In this document: positions 7,895 through 16,799 of the stretch, one piece after another | Numbering within the stretch: position 1 is the stretch's first letter | Layout of the letters: each line of letters starts with the position of its first letter | Source: Peptococcaceae bacterium BICA1-7 | Lineage (GTDB): Bacteria > Bacillota > Desulfotomaculia > Desulfotomaculales > Desulfocucumaceae | Length of the DNA stretch: 64,000 nucleotides | Direction of reading: 5' to 3' | Assembly: GCA_000802095.1 (NCBI GenBank) | Contig: JUEB01000033.1 | Span: 434,001 to 498,000 of the forward strand | Translations under genes and position numbers: made by a program | Notes under the pieces: generated by a model | Seen by the model: only the letters and a program-made list of their open reading frames with translations | What the model was told of the DNA's origin: nothing | Database searches by the model: none

Positions 7895-8905
7895 ATGTTA
7901 AAGGGGCACCAGACCTGGGTTTATCCGGCTAAGCCCGTGATTATCTCAACCGGTACGGTAGGCGGCCCCCAGGAGGCCAAGGGGCCGCTGGCCGAAGACT
8001 TTGACCTGCTGCACGGGGATCTTTGGCTGGGCCAGGACAGCTACGAAAAGGCCGAAAAAAAGATGCTGGAAGAGGCCTGTGAAATAACTCTTAAAAAGGC
8101 CGGGTTACAGAAGAAGGACCTGCAGTTTTTTCTCTGTGGCGATCTTTTAAACCAGGTAGTATCCAGCAGCTTTGCCGCCAGGACACTGGCTGTTCCCTTT
8201 TTGGGGCTGTATGGCGCCTGCTCCACCTCCATGGAGGGACTTGCCCTGGGCGCACTCATAGTGGACAGCGGCTATGGAGAAAGGGTCTTATGCGGCACCT
8301 CAAGCCACAACGCCGCCACAGAAAAGCAGTACCGGTATCCTACCGAATACGGGTCCCAGAAGCCTCCCACAGCCCAGTGGACTGTTACCGGGGCCGGGGC
8401 CGCGCTGCTTGCCCCCGGGGGTGACGGCCCGGTGGTAACCTCGGCCACCATCGGCCGGGTGGTGGACATGGGCATGAGCGACCCTTTCAACATGGGAGGG
8501 GCTATGGCTCCTGCCGCGGTGGATACTATTACGGCCCACCTGAGGGACATGCAGGCATCTCCCCGGGACTATGATTTAATAGCCACCGGTGACCTGGGGA
8601 AGGTGGGGTTTGAGATAGCCTCAGATTTATTGAAAAAGCACGGCCTGGAGATTCCGTCAGAATTGTTTACCGACTGCGGCCTGGAGATATACGACAAGAA
8701 ACATCCCGAGGCGCTGTCCGGGGGAAGCGGCTGTGGGTGTTCAGCCACGGTGGTTTACGGTCATATTCTGAACAGGATGAAAAAGGGGGAGCTAAAAAAG
8801 GTTTTAATTGTGGCCACAGGCGCCCTTTTATCACCGCTTTCTTACCAGCAGAAGGAAACCATACCCTGTATAGCGCATGCTGTGTCCATAGAGTACGGCT
8901 GTTAG
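7895..8905 (+). CDS. spoVAD: Stage V sporulation protein AD
   Basis: The 336-residue protein (338 in Bacillus subtilis) has a thiolase-like fold with GACSTSMEG near residue 108, CGTSSHNAATEKQYRYPTEYG, and GDLGKVG and GGSGCGCSA near the C-terminus. SpoVAD binds dipicolinic acid and is needed to load it into the forespore. The start at 7895 gives the usual N-terminal QTWVYPAKPVI and sits one base after the spoVAC stop. An upstream in-frame start would run into spoVAC. Confidence 0.95.
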   Translation: MLKGHQTWVYPAKPVIISTGTVGGPQEAKGPLAEDFDLLHGDLWLGQDSYEKAEKKMLEEACEITLKKAGLQKKDLQFFLCGDLLNQVVSSSFAARTLAVPFLGLYGACSTSMEGLALGALIVDSGYGERVLCGTSSHNAATEKQYRYPTEYGSQKPPTAQWTVTGAGAALLAPGGDGPVVTSATIGRVVDMGMSDPFNMGGAMAPAAVDTITAHLRDMQASPRDYDLIATGDLGKVGFEIASDLLKKHGLEIPSELFTDCGLEIYDKKHPEALSGGSGCGCSATVVYGHILNRMKKGELKKVLIVATGALLSPLSYQQKETIPCIAHAVSIEYGC

Positions 8906-8918
8906 GAGTTGAAAAGGC

Positions 8919-9272
8919 ATGGAAGCTTATCTGTGGGCCTTTGTGGTGGGAGGTCTTATATGTGTAATAGGGCAAATTTTAATGGATGTATTTAAGTACA
9001 CCCCCGCCCATACCATGGCCATACTGGTAGTATCCGGGTCGATATTAAGCGGCCTGGGGCTTTACGAGCCCCTTATAGATTTTGCCGGGGCCGGCGCCAC
9101 CGTCCCCATTACCAGCTTCGGCAACTCTCTTGTGCACGGAGCCATGGCCGAGGCTGAAAGCACGGGGATATTGGGTATACTTACAGGGATATTTGAAGTA
9201 ACCAGCGCCGGTATTTCGGCCGCCATTATTTTTGCCTTCCTGGGAGCGCTTCTTTTTAAACCAAAGGGATAA
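8919..9272 (+). CDS. spoVAE: Stage V sporulation protein AE (SpoVAEb type)
   Basis: A 117-residue protein of about four membrane helices. Typical stretches are [23 protein letters not shown] and [19 protein letters not shown]. It is related to SpoVAC in fold and is part of the DPA channel complex in the inner spore membrane. The ATG follows TAGGAGTTG. It is 13 bases after spoVAD and 16 bases before the lipoprotein gene. Confidence 0.93.
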   Translation: MEAYLWAFVVGGLICVIGQILMDVFKYTPAHTMAILVVSGSILSGLGLYEPLIDFAGAGATVPITSFGNSLVHGAMAEAESTGILGILTGIFEVTSAGISAAIIFAFLGALLFKPKG

Positions 9273-9288
9273 AGAGGGTTGGGTATGT

Positions 9289-9738
9289 ATGAAAACAGGT
9301 ATTAAAACTATTTTACTGGTGCTGCTTTTTTCAGCACTGGCAGGCTGCGGGGCAGTGGAGCCGTCTAAAAAGCCTCAGGCTCAGGGCAGTCAGGGCCAGC
9401 AGCAGTTACAGGTTGACCCGGAACTGGCCGCAAAGGTTAAAGATATGGCCAAAGCCGTCAGGGGTGTCCAGGACAGCACCGCCGTAGTTGTAAACACTGA
9501 TATCTCCACCGCTGTGAAGGTTAGCGGGCTGGACAGATTCAGGCTTAAGTCAATCAGGGAAGAGGTGCATGAAAGGCTGTCCATACTGGGCAGTGAGTAT
9601 CAAATTCATGTAACAACTGATAAAAAGCTTTTTAGTGAGATCCAAAAGATAGAGAGGCAGATTGAGGGGGAAAAAACCGATCCGCCGAAGGAGATAAAAA
9701 AGAAGGTGGATAAGATAAATGAGGATATGCAGGGGTAA
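9289..9738 (+). CDS. YhcN/YlaJ-family spore lipoprotein
   Basis: The 149-residue precursor has a lipoprotein signal (KTGIKTILLVLLFSALAGC, lipobox LAGC, residue C19). A Gln-rich linker follows, then a YhcN/YlaJ domain with AAKVKDMAKAVRGVQDSTAVV and a charged C-terminus. YhcN-type lipoproteins occur in the inner spore membrane and form part of spoVA-2mob operons. ATG 9289 is chosen because it gives a compact signal peptide; AGAGGGTTGGG precedes it. It is the last gene of the operon. Confidence 0.85.
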   Translation: MKTGIKTILLVLLFSALAGCGAVEPSKKPQAQGSQGQQQLQVDPELAAKVKDMAKAVRGVQDSTAVVVNTDISTAVKVSGLDRFRLKSIREEVHERLSILGSEYQIHVTTDKKLFSEIQKIERQIEGEKTDPPKEIKKKVDKINEDMQG

Positions 9739-9789
9739 TAAAACTTATACTGAAATTCTTATGGGGTCGGAATCCAGAATACAGAATTC

Positions 9790-10022
9790 AGACCCCCGGG
9801 CCGCCTAAAACGGCCACCAAAGAAGATGCAATTGGGGTCCTTTCCAAACCACAGAGGACACAGAGTACACAGAGGTTTTTAAGCCTGCTTGAATGCTTTA
9901 AGAACTTCTCTATTATCTACATAAATTTCAGACCCGAGAGTAATGCCTGAGAGCAAATTCTCTGTGATCTCTGTGCCCTCTGTGGCTAATAGAGACCCGA
10001 GAGGCTTTCAGGGTAGAATCCA
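9790..10022 (+). repeat. Dispersed family A repeat, copy 2 (complete, with both arms)
   Basis: The left arm (from 9848) carries CCACAGAGGACACAGAG and the right arm (to 9985) carries CTCTGTGATCTCTGTG then CCTCTGTGG, so the ends are inverted. Flanks GGCCACCAAAGAAGATG and CAGGGTAGAATCCA also recur at 48340 and, on the left, 53960. It follows the spoVA operon. No gene is supported in 9739-10148. Confidence 0.85.
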
Positions 10023-10078
10023 GAAGGGTTTGAGCATTCCTTATGGTTATCTTGTGCTGGCCTCTGGCGGTATGGAGC

Positions 10079-10116
10079 AAATCCCCGGATTGATTATAAA
10101 AAATCCGGGGATTTTT
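10079..10116. terminator. Hairpin with T tract between the spoVA operon and the cupin gene
   Basis: AATCCCCGGATT pairs with AATCCGGGGATT around a short AT-rich loop and is followed by five T on the plus strand. It can terminate rightward readthrough ahead of the convergent cupin gene. Confidence 0.7.
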
Positions 10117-10148
10117 GTGATACAACGGGTAATCTGCCGCCTGCAGCG

Positions 10149-10496
10149 TTAATTAAGGTCAAATACCACAATCAGCAGCATTTTGAATCTTTCCACCGCC
10201 TGGAGGCCGTGGGGGATATTGGCGGGCATGACAATTGTTTCACCTTTACCCACCATAAACTTTTCTCCCCCTATGGTGATCTCCGACCGGCCGTCCAGTA
10301 TGTAAACCATGGCATCCCCTGGGGCCGAGTGGGTGCTTATCTCCTCGCCCCTGTCAAAGGCGAAAAGGGTGATGCTTATTGGCCTGCCCTGGGCCAGGGT
10401 TCTGCTGACCACCCTTCCCTCCTGATAGTCTACCAGACTTTCCAGTTCCAGTGGTTTGGCAAAGTCAATATTTTTGATAAAATGCTTTCCTTCCAT
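10149..10496 (-). CDS. Small cupin-domain protein
   Basis: The 115-residue protein is a single cupin barrel. Its core motifs are STHSAPGDAMVYILDG (first cupin motif, with one of the usual metal-binding histidines) and VMPANIPHGLQA (second motif). Small cupins of this kind bind metals or small molecules, but no reaction can be assigned. The start at 10496 is set by AAAAGGAGGTT on the minus strand; longer frames begin upstream of that site. It is a single gene facing the spoVA operon. Confidence 0.85.
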   Translation of the reverse strand: MEGKHFIKNIDFAKPLELESLVDYQEGRVVSRTLAQGRPISITLFAFDRGEEISTHSAPGDAMVYILDGRSEITIGGEKFMVGKGETIVMPANIPHGLQAVERFKMLLIVVFDLN

Positions 10497-10592
10497 TTGA
10501 TAACCTCCTTTTACCATCGAATTGCTGTCAAATTCATTGTATATTATATATGCTTTAAATTGACATTCATAGATACCCCCGCTGTAAGAATA

Positions 10593-10700
10593 CGGCACCA
10601 CAGAGTAATAAAAATATTTTCATGCTGTTAATGTATGTCCTTAGTAAACCACAGAGCACACAGAGATTATCAGCCCTGCCTGATGGCTTTTTAAGGGTTT
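10593..10700 (+). repeat. Dispersed family A repeat, copy 3 (partial)
   Basis: It reads GGCACCACAGAG, AAAATATTTTCATGCT, ATGTCCTTAGTAAACC, ACAGAGCACACAGAG and CAGCCCTGCCTGA. This is the reverse complement of copy 1 in the same order; no right arm with CTCTGTG is seen. The rest of 10497-10874 shows no gene. Confidence 0.75.
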
Positions 10701-10874
10701 TATCAATGAAATGGAAAAGGCTGATAAAATCCTTTTTACCCGATACATTATATATTTAACTTAATCGGCCTGTTTATTCCGGAATAAATAGCTTTAATGA
10801 AACAAAAGGGACAAAAGTTTAGTCAATAACTGTAGACAGTGAGCTGGAAATTATTATTGGAATGGTGTGACTAC

Positions 10875-11934
10875 ATGTATGATATCGCCATTATAGGGGC
10901 CGGTCCGGCCGGGGCCACCCTGGCCCGGCTGGCGGGAAAAAGGCACAGGGTACTGCTGGTGGACAGGAGAAGGTTTGCCGGTGGCCCTGCTGAGGGCTCC
11001 GGGACCAAGTGCTGTGGCGGCCTGCTGGCTCCTGACGCTCAAAAAATGATGGCCGCACAGGGGCTGGGTGCCCCGGGAGGCGGTGGTGGGGCCACAACTC
11101 TTCACCGTAAGGACAATAGACCTGCAGACAGGGCTGGAAAGATACTACCAGAGATTCTATATCAACGTTGACCGGGAGAAATTTGACCGCTGGCTTTTAT
11201 CCATGGTCCCCGGATCAGTGGATAGGCGACTGGGGGCAGTTTTTAAGTCCCTTGAAAGAACCGGTCAGGGGTTTAAGATAACCCTTTTGCAAGATGAAAA
11301 GAGGCTTGAAGAGCAAGCTAGGGCTGTGATCGGTGCAGACGGGGCATTTTCCATGGTGCGGAGAATAGCCTTCCCCGGCCTTCCCCTTCCAAAAAAATAT
11401 ATCGCCGTTCAGGAGTGGTTTAAGTCCGAAAGGGTATTGCCCTACTTGACTGACTTTTACTGCTGGACCATCCCCAAGGAGGGCTGTCTGATAGTGGGTG
11501 CGGCGCTGGCGTTAGACAATCAGGTAGCCCACAGGTTTGAGCTTCTTAAAGAAAGACTGAGACATTACGGCTTTAAGTTGGGCAGCTGTGTTAAAAGGGA
11601 GGGGTCCTTCTTGCTGAGGCCGGAAAAGCTATATCATATAAATCCGGGGTCTGATGGGGTGGGCCTCCTGGGTGAAGCGGCGGGGTGGATCAGCCCCAGT
11701 TCCGCCGAGGGAATCAGCTATGCGCTCAGAAGCGCCATGCTGTGCTCCCGGAGCCTGGAGGAGGGGACGGAGGGATTTGCCGGGCGCTATAGCCGGTATA
11801 CCGGGCAGATGAGGAGAAACATTTTTATAAAGAACCTTAAATCTCCTTTTATGTATAGCCCCGCACTGAGAAAAATGGTGATGAGATCAGGCCTTTTAAG
11901 TATGGATGTGCAGCCTCCGCACAGCCTCCTGTAA
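10875..11934 (+). pseudogene. FAD-dependent oxidoreductase of the geranylgeranyl reductase family, frameshifted
   Basis: The first frame (from ATG 10875) encodes the FAD dinucleotide fold IAIIGAGPAGATLARLAG and then KCCGGLLAPDAQ. Near 11066-11068 the reading moves by one base. The second frame continues with PREAVVGPQLFTVRTIDL, NVDREKFDRWLL, GADGAFSMVRR and the C-terminal FAD motif GLLGEAAGWISPSSAEGISYAL. An extra G in the GGG at 11066-11068 explains it. Joined, the product has about 353 residues. Relatives reduce isoprenoid double bonds or act as flavin oxidoreductases. It may be a recent pseudogene or a sequencing error in a G run. Confidence 0.8.
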
Positions 11935-12381
11935 CATAATAACAAGAAATAAACAGGGGGATTTGAATATATATATTTCTGGAGGATTCCCATGGAAGAG
12001 ACCGGGACCTTTAAGGCCTCGGGAAGATGTCTTTAAAGAAGGCAGGGTGCAGACCGGGAGGTGAATATTTAAATGCAAAGAAAACACTGGATGCTACGGC
12101 AGGTGGCTCACTGCAAGGGTGGATGCAGTAGGAAGTCCCGGGCAAGACGTTAAACTGCCCGCAATTTAAGTTTAAAAAAAGAGGCTGACAGCCTCTTTTT
12201 TCATTATCAGCCGTCAGCTATCCTGCATGGCTCTTTTTTATGTAAATAATTACACCGTGCGAAAAAGGTGTCATTTTATAAATAAAAACAGAAAACACAG
12301 CATAAAAATATAAGCGGGCGCTGTCTGGGGATGTGTTTCTCAGGGGTATTCGCCCCGCATGGCTTTATAGAGAGGGGGGTA
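11935..12381. other. Intergenic stretch with a terminator and a possible 26-codon ORF
   Basis: A short frame at 12073-12153 follows GGGAGGTG and would encode a basic peptide with HCKGGCS. It ends shortly before a perfect hairpin terminator at 12175. The arrangement looks like a short transcript, coding or not; nothing known is recognised. 12203-12381 shows nothing else. Confidence 0.35.
12175..12202 (+). terminator. Rho-independent terminator
   Basis: AAAAAAGAGGCTG and CAGCCTCTTTTTT pair around a very short loop, ending in six T. It closes the short transcript unit at 11935-12153 or the FAD gene. Confidence 0.8.
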
Positions 12382-12828
12382 ATGTATACATTGAAAATAG
12401 GGAGACTCAGCCTGGCTGCCATGACGCTGCTTTTTGTTGCCGCAGTCCTGGCAGGCTGCGGGTCGGACACGGTTGATGAGGAAAAGGTAAGGCAGTATGC
12501 CGACCCGATAACTGAAAATGTATTAATGGCTGTTAATGAGGGCAGTTATGATAAATTCTCCCGGGACTTTGACCAGCAGATGAAAAAATCCCTTCCGGAA
12601 CAGGTATTCAGGGAGCTTAGCGCTGATACCAGGAGTAAAATAGGGGATTACCTGGATAAGGAGTTTTTAAAGGCAGGGAGGCAGGAGAGGTATACCGTTG
12701 TCTATTACAGGGCGCAGTTCACCAAGGAAAAGGAGGATGTGATCATAAAGGCGGTATTCAGCGAGGCCGGCGGCAAGGAGCTGCTGTCGGGCTTTTTTAT
12801 GGATGCCCAGGGGCTTAGAAAAAAATAG
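12382..12828 (+). CDS. Lipoprotein, DUF3887-like
   Basis: The 148-residue precursor has a lipoprotein signal ending LAGC. The mature part is soluble and mostly helical, with KFSRDFDQQMKKSLPEQVF and a C-terminal beta-rich part with YTVVYYRAQFTKEKEDVI. This fits DUF3887, whose function is unknown. ATG 12382 is preceded by AGAGGGGGGTA. It would be anchored on the outer face of the membrane. It is monocistronic, with a terminator at 12903. Confidence 0.75.
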   Translation: MYTLKIGRLSLAAMTLLFVAAVLAGCGSDTVDEEKVRQYADPITENVLMAVNEGSYDKFSRDFDQQMKKSLPEQVFRELSADTRSKIGDYLDKEFLKAGRQERYTVVYYRAQFTKEKEDVIIKAVFSEAGGKELLSGFFMDAQGLRKK

Positions 12829-12902
12829 GGCGGCTTTTTTATGCCCCTTCCGGGAGAATCCCTGCGGCAGGAGGCATTATTTATGGGCGGCTTTAAAAAG
12901 GT

Positions 12903-12936
12903 AAAAAGGCTGGAGCGCTACACTCCAACCTTTTTT
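12903..12936 (+). terminator. Terminator of the DUF3887-like lipoprotein
   Basis: AAAAAGGCTGGAG pairs with CTCCAACCTTTTTT with one mismatch, then T-rich sequence. Confidence 0.75.
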
Positions 12937-13104
12937 GCATTCGGGTGTTTTAAATCCTTTCACGGAGATACGAGTATTATTATCGATAGTTTTTTGGGAG
13001 ATTACTCACCTGGTACTTTTTGACTCCACAAAAATGGTTTATAGTTTATAGTATGATGTGTCTGCCACTTTGGGGGAAGGTCTGAAGAAAGGGGTATTTT
13101 TTAA

Positions 13105-13941
13105 ATGAAAAAGGTGCTGGGACTGGTTATTTCGGAGAGGAGGCTGGGTAACACCGAGCTTTTGCTAAAGGAGATTCTGGGCGGTGTCCCGGACCCTTGC
13201 CAGAGGGAAATGATAAGGCTCACTGAATACCGCATTGACCCCTGCCGGGCCTGCTACCGATGCCTTGAGCCCGGAGTGGAATGCCGCCTTAAGGATGACT
13301 TCAATTTAATAATAAAAAAAATAATGGAGGCAGATGCCCTGGTTATCGGCTTCCCGGTATATTTTCTGGGTCCCCACGCGCTTTTCAAGGCCCTCACCGA
13401 CCGCCTGCTGGGGGCCGTGGACTATTCCGGACAAACCAGGGGCAAGCCCTGCGCAGTGGTGATACCTTACGGCATGCCGGGCTGGGAAGGCTACACCAGG
13501 ACTTCAGCCCTGGTTTTGCCAGGGGTGCTGGAGATGAAGCTGGTGGACTGCTGGATGGTTCACGCCACTCTGCCGGGAGAGGGGGTTGTGACTGCAGAAA
13601 AAAGGGAGTACGCCCGGAGGATGGGGATGAGCCTGTTTAGTGGGGCCGACCGTCCAAAGGGACCCCGGGAGTGCCCTTATTGCGGGTCGGACCTCTTCCG
13701 GCTCCTTCCTGGCGGGGCCGTGGAGTGCCCCCTGTGCCTGGCCAGGGGGCAGGTGAAAGAGGACGGCGTCCCGGAGTTATCCGTCACCGGGCACCACCGC
13801 TTCTCCACCGGGGGGCTGCAGGAGCACTTCGGTGGCTGGCTGGTGGAGATGAAGAAAAAATACCTGGAAGAAAGGGAGCGTCTCAAAGAGGTCCAGAAGG
13901 AATACCGGGGGAAGGGGTGGTGGGTTGACCCCAGACCCTAA
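13105..13941 (+). CDS. NADPH-dependent FMN reductase-like (flavodoxin fold) protein with a C-terminal zinc ribbon
   Basis: The 278-residue protein has an N-terminal flavodoxin-like domain: LGLVISERRLGNTELLL (phosphate-binding loop), DPCRACYRCLEPGVECRLKDD with four Cys, and ADALVIGFPVYFLGPHALFKAL. Near residues 190-215 there is a ribbon CPYCG...CPLC that could bind zinc or iron. The last 60 residues are charged and helical. The family reduces flavins, quinones or iron-sulfur partners; the Cys-rich loop is typical of anaerobe iron-sulfur flavoproteins. The ATG follows GAAAGGGG. It converges with pepF, with a repeat cluster between. Confidence 0.8.
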   Translation: MKKVLGLVISERRLGNTELLLKEILGGVPDPCQREMIRLTEYRIDPCRACYRCLEPGVECRLKDDFNLIIKKIMEADALVIGFPVYFLGPHALFKALTDRLLGAVDYSGQTRGKPCAVVIPYGMPGWEGYTRTSALVLPGVLEMKLVDCWMVHATLPGEGVVTAEKREYARRMGMSLFSGADRPKGPRECPYCGSDLFRLLPGGAVECPLCLARGQVKEDGVPELSVTGHHRFSTGGLQEHFGGWLVEMKKKYLEERERLKEVQKEYRGKGWWVDPRP

Positions 13942-13963
13942 GAAGCCCTGAATTAGAGATCTG

Positions 13964-14203
13964 AAGCTAGGAGTCGGGAGACTGCTATACAGTATGAACT
14001 TAGGGTCAGGAGGCTGCTCTATAGAATGAATTTGAGGTCGGGAGACAGGAGATAGCTCTATAGTATGAACTAGGGTCAGGAGACAGGAGTTTTTATCTGC
14101 CTGTCTCCCGACCAAAAAGTACTACCCTCAAGCAGTCTCCCGACCCGGGGTAATACTATTGAGCAGTCTCCTGTCTCCATACCCTGGGTAATGCTATTGA
14201 GCA
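13964..14203. repeat. Cluster of family B repeats in both orientations
   Basis: At least four units of the type GTCGGGAGACAGGAG, each followed by CTATAGTATGAA-like sequence, are followed by three inverted units CTGTCTCCCGACC with TACTATTGAGCAG-like tails. The array can fold on itself and fills the space between two convergent genes. Similar units recur at 54217 and 58798. Confidence 0.8.
14071..14112. terminator. Central hairpin of the family B cluster, possible bidirectional terminator
   Basis: GGTCAGGAGACAGG pairs with CCTGTCTCCCGACC around a T-rich loop. Placed between convergent genes, it could stop transcription from both sides. Inferred from structure and position only. Confidence 0.45.
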
Positions 14204-16002
14204 ATATTCTCCTCCAGCTGGTCCAGCAGACGTGAAAATAGGTTCAGTCCCTCCTGGACAGGACGGGGCTCGGCCATGTCCACACCGGCTGATTTCAGTA
14301 TATTCAGCGGGTAGTCCGATCCCCCTTTTCTAAGGAAGCCCAGGTAGCGGGAGACCGCCGGGTCACCTTCCCTGAGTATCTGCCCGGTGAGGGCGGTGGC
14401 CGCCGAGAAGCCGGTGGCGTACTTGTATACATAGAAGGCCGAGTAGAAGTGTGGAATGCGGGCCCACTCCAGGTCTATGTCATGGTCCAGCTCAATGGCT
14501 GACCCGTAGTAGTCCTCATTCAGCTTGCGGTAGGCCGCGCACAGAGTATCCGGGGTAAGGGGCTCCCCGGCCTCGGACTTGGCATGGATAATCTTTTCAA
14601 ACTCGGCAAACATGGTCTGCCTGAATACCGTCCCTCTGAATTGCTCCAGGTAGTGGTTGAGCAGAAACAGCTTTTTATCCCTTTCGGTCACCGTGCTCAG
14701 CAGGTGGTTCATGAGCAGAGACTCATTTACCGTTGAGGCCACTTCGGCGGTGAATATGGTGTAGTGGGCGTACACATAGGGCTGCTGACGGTATGAATAG
14801 TAAGAGTGCATGGCGTGCCCCAGCTCATGGGCCAGTGTAAAGGTGTTGTTCAGATTGTCCTGGTAGTTCATCAGTATGTAAGGGTGAACTCCGTAAGGCC
14901 CCCAGGAGTACGCCCCGCTGGTTTTACCACGGTTTTCGTATACATCCACCCAGCCTGCATCCAGCCCCCCGGCCGCCGCCTGGCTGTATTCGTTCCCCAG
15001 GGGAGCCAGCCCGGCCTTGACCATTTCCACCGCCCCGGCATAGGGTATTGCCCATTTCACATCCTTGAAAAGGGGCACGTACAGGTCGTACATGTGCAGC
15101 TTATCCACCCCCAGGAGCCTTTTGCGGATGGCCATGTAGCGGTGCAGCGACCCCAGGTTCAGGCGCACTGTTTTGATAAGGTTATCATATACCTCGGTGG
15201 ATACATTGTCCTCAAACAGTGAGGCCTCCAGTGCAGACCCGAAATTTCGCACCCTGGAGTAGAAAACATCTTTTTTTACACTGGAATTAAGGGTGGACGC
15301 CAGGGTGTTCTTCAGCTTCCGGTAGGAGCTGTACATGGAGTGGAAGGCATCCTCGCGGACCCTGCGGCTGCTGTTTTCCATAAGCTGCCCATAGCGCCCG
15401 TGAGTAACCTCCACCTCCCGCCCGTCCTCACCGGTTATGGAAGGGAAGGTGATATCGGCGTTATTGAGCATCCTGAATATGTTGGCCGGGGCCGAGGTGA
15501 CATCGCCCGCCCGGGCTACGATCTGCTCCTGGTCGGGGGTGAGGGTGTGGGGCTTTTGCCTGGTTATTTCGTCCAGGGCAAAGCTGTACAGAGAGAGGTC
15601 GGGGAGCTCCCTCTTAAAGCCCTCCAGGGCTTCCTCCGGCAGGGCCAGTATTTCGGGCGCCATGAAGGAAAGTGCTGCTCCGGCCCGGGTGCTTAAGCCC
15701 TCGGCCCGGTCCGACAGAGCCTGGTATGTGCCTCTTGCATTGTCCTCATCACGCCTCATCCTGGCGTAGGTGTACACCTTTTCAGTAGTTTCCCTGAGGC
15801 TGTCCTGCAGCCGCAGGGCCTCCAGCAGGGTGGCCGCCGATTCCCCCAGCCTCCCCTTAAAGCTCTCAGCCTTGCCCAGCAGTTCCTCCACCTGCCGGAA
15901 GTCCCTCTCCCAAAGATCATCTCCCGGGTAAATGTCCTCCAGCCGCCACTTGTACTGGTCCGGTATATCGTCCCTGGCAGGCAGGGCTCCGTTTTGTGCC
16001 AT
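14194..16002 (-). CDS. pepF: Oligoendopeptidase F (M3 zinc metallopeptidase)
   Basis: The 602-residue cytoplasmic peptidase has the N-terminal WRLEDIYPGDDLWERD typical of PepF, and the catalytic HELGHAMHSYYS (HExxH) at about residue 390, with a downstream Glu in TAEVASTVNE as the third zinc ligand. PepF cleaves oligopeptides of about 7-17 residues. The start at 16002 is preceded by GGAGGT on the minus strand at good spacing; a start seven codons upstream would contain that site. The AAA ATPase gene lies upstream, 80 bases away, in the same direction. Confidence 0.95.
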   Translation of the reverse strand: MAQNGALPARDDIPDQYKWRLEDIYPGDDLWERDFRQVEELLGKAESFKGRLGESAATLLEALRLQDSLRETTEKVYTYARMRRDEDNARGTYQALSDRAEGLSTRAGAALSFMAPEILALPEEALEGFKRELPDLSLYSFALDEITRQKPHTLTPDQEQIVARAGDVTSAPANIFRMLNNADITFPSITGEDGREVEVTHGRYGQLMENSSRRVREDAFHSMYSSYRKLKNTLASTLNSSVKKDVFYSRVRNFGSALEASLFEDNVSTEVYDNLIKTVRLNLGSLHRYMAIRKRLLGVDKLHMYDLYVPLFKDVKWAIPYAGAVEMVKAGLAPLGNEYSQAAAGGLDAGWVDVYENRGKTSGAYSWGPYGVHPYILMNYQDNLNNTFTLAHELGHAMHSYYSYRQQPYVYAHYTIFTAEVASTVNESLLMNHLLSTVTERDKKLFLLNHYLEQFRGTVFRQTMFAEFEKIIHAKSEAGEPLTPDTLCAAYRKLNEDYYGSAIELDHDIDLEWARIPHFYSAFYVYKYATGFSAATALTGQILREGDPAVSRYLGFLRKGGSDYPLNILKSAGVDMAEPRPVQEGLNLFSRLLDQLEENIAQ

Positions 16003-16082
16003 CTGTTGGTACCTCCGTTGCAACGCTCCGGCGTTGTTTTTTATTATGATATTACTGCTAATAATAAAGTATTTTTAACAAA

Positions 16083-16799
16083 TTAAATAAGTTTTAAATA
16101 TTTGTCCCGGTCATTTAAAAAATCCCTGTAGATCTGGTAGTATTCCGTTTCCTCATATTGGATCTGCTTTACAGGGCTATGGTCGAAGCTGTAGATGCAG
16201 GCCCCGGGAAGGGCAAGCAGTATGGGGGAGTGGGTGGCTATGATGAACTGGGCCTGCCCGGACTGGCCGGACTCCTTTAATACTTTCAGCAATTCCAGCT
16301 GTTTTTTGGGGGACAGAGCGTTTTCGGGCTCGTCCAGAAGGTACAGACCCTTTATGCTGTATCTGCTTTTAAAAAAAGCCATGTGATACTGGCCGTGGGA
16401 TTTGGATAATAAATTCTCCCCGCCGAAATACTTAAGCATACCGGGGTCGGCCTTTGACCACTCATCTATATTTTTGGCCAGGTGGCGGAATATTTCAGAG
16501 GCGAAGAAGGACCCATGCACCTTGCCGTCGGCCCAGACTATATCCATATATCTGTAAAACTCCTCGGAGCATTTATTGCTGTCGAAGGAAAGTCTCTCAT
16601 CATTCCACAAAAAAATGCCGCACCTGCGGGCTATAGCCCTCAGCAGGGTGGATTTACCGGAGCCGTTCTCACCGGTAAAAAAAGTCACCGGAGTATTAAA
16701 TACAATTTTGCTGGTGGCGTTAAATATTTCCAGGGAATAAGGGTAGATGTCCCTGACCGGGTATTTATCCGGCTGAAGAGTTATTTCTTTTAGATGCAT
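16083..16799 (-). CDS. AAA-family ATPase (ABC/SMC-type predicted ATPase)
   Basis: The 238-residue protein has Walker A TGENGSGKSTLL near residue 42, a signature-like LSKSHGQ at about 151, Walker B GLYLLDEPENALS near 170 and an H-loop ATHSPILL. It lacks membrane segments and resembles stand-alone predicted ATPases of the COG3910 type. The role is unknown; relatives occur alone or with nucleases in defence or repair contexts, but no nuclease is adjacent here. It is followed by pepF on the same strand. Confidence 0.8.
   Translation of the reverse strand: MHLKEITLQPDKYPVRDIYPYSLEIFNATSKIVFNTPVTFFTGENGSGKSTLLRAIARRCGIFLWNDERLSFDSNKCSEEFYRYMDIVWADGKVHGSFFASEIFRHLAKNIDEWSKADPGMLKYFGGENLLSKSHGQYHMAFFKSRYSIKGLYLLDEPENALSPKKQLELLKVLKESGQSGQAQFIIATHSPILLALPGACIYSFDHSPVKQIQYEETEYYQIYRDFLNDRDKYLKLI

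Noticed and set aside
9840-10000. CRISPR-like array of CACAGAG units
   Set aside because: Units are 8-10 bases without spacers of constant length, and no cas gene is near. It is the arm of a dispersed repeat.
12841-13023. 60-residue frame after the DUF3887-like lipoprotein
   Set aside because: It runs across the terminator at 12903 and has no binding site.
16083-16799. Defence system around the AAA ATPase
   Set aside because: No nuclease, methylase or partner gene is adjacent; the neighbour is pepF.
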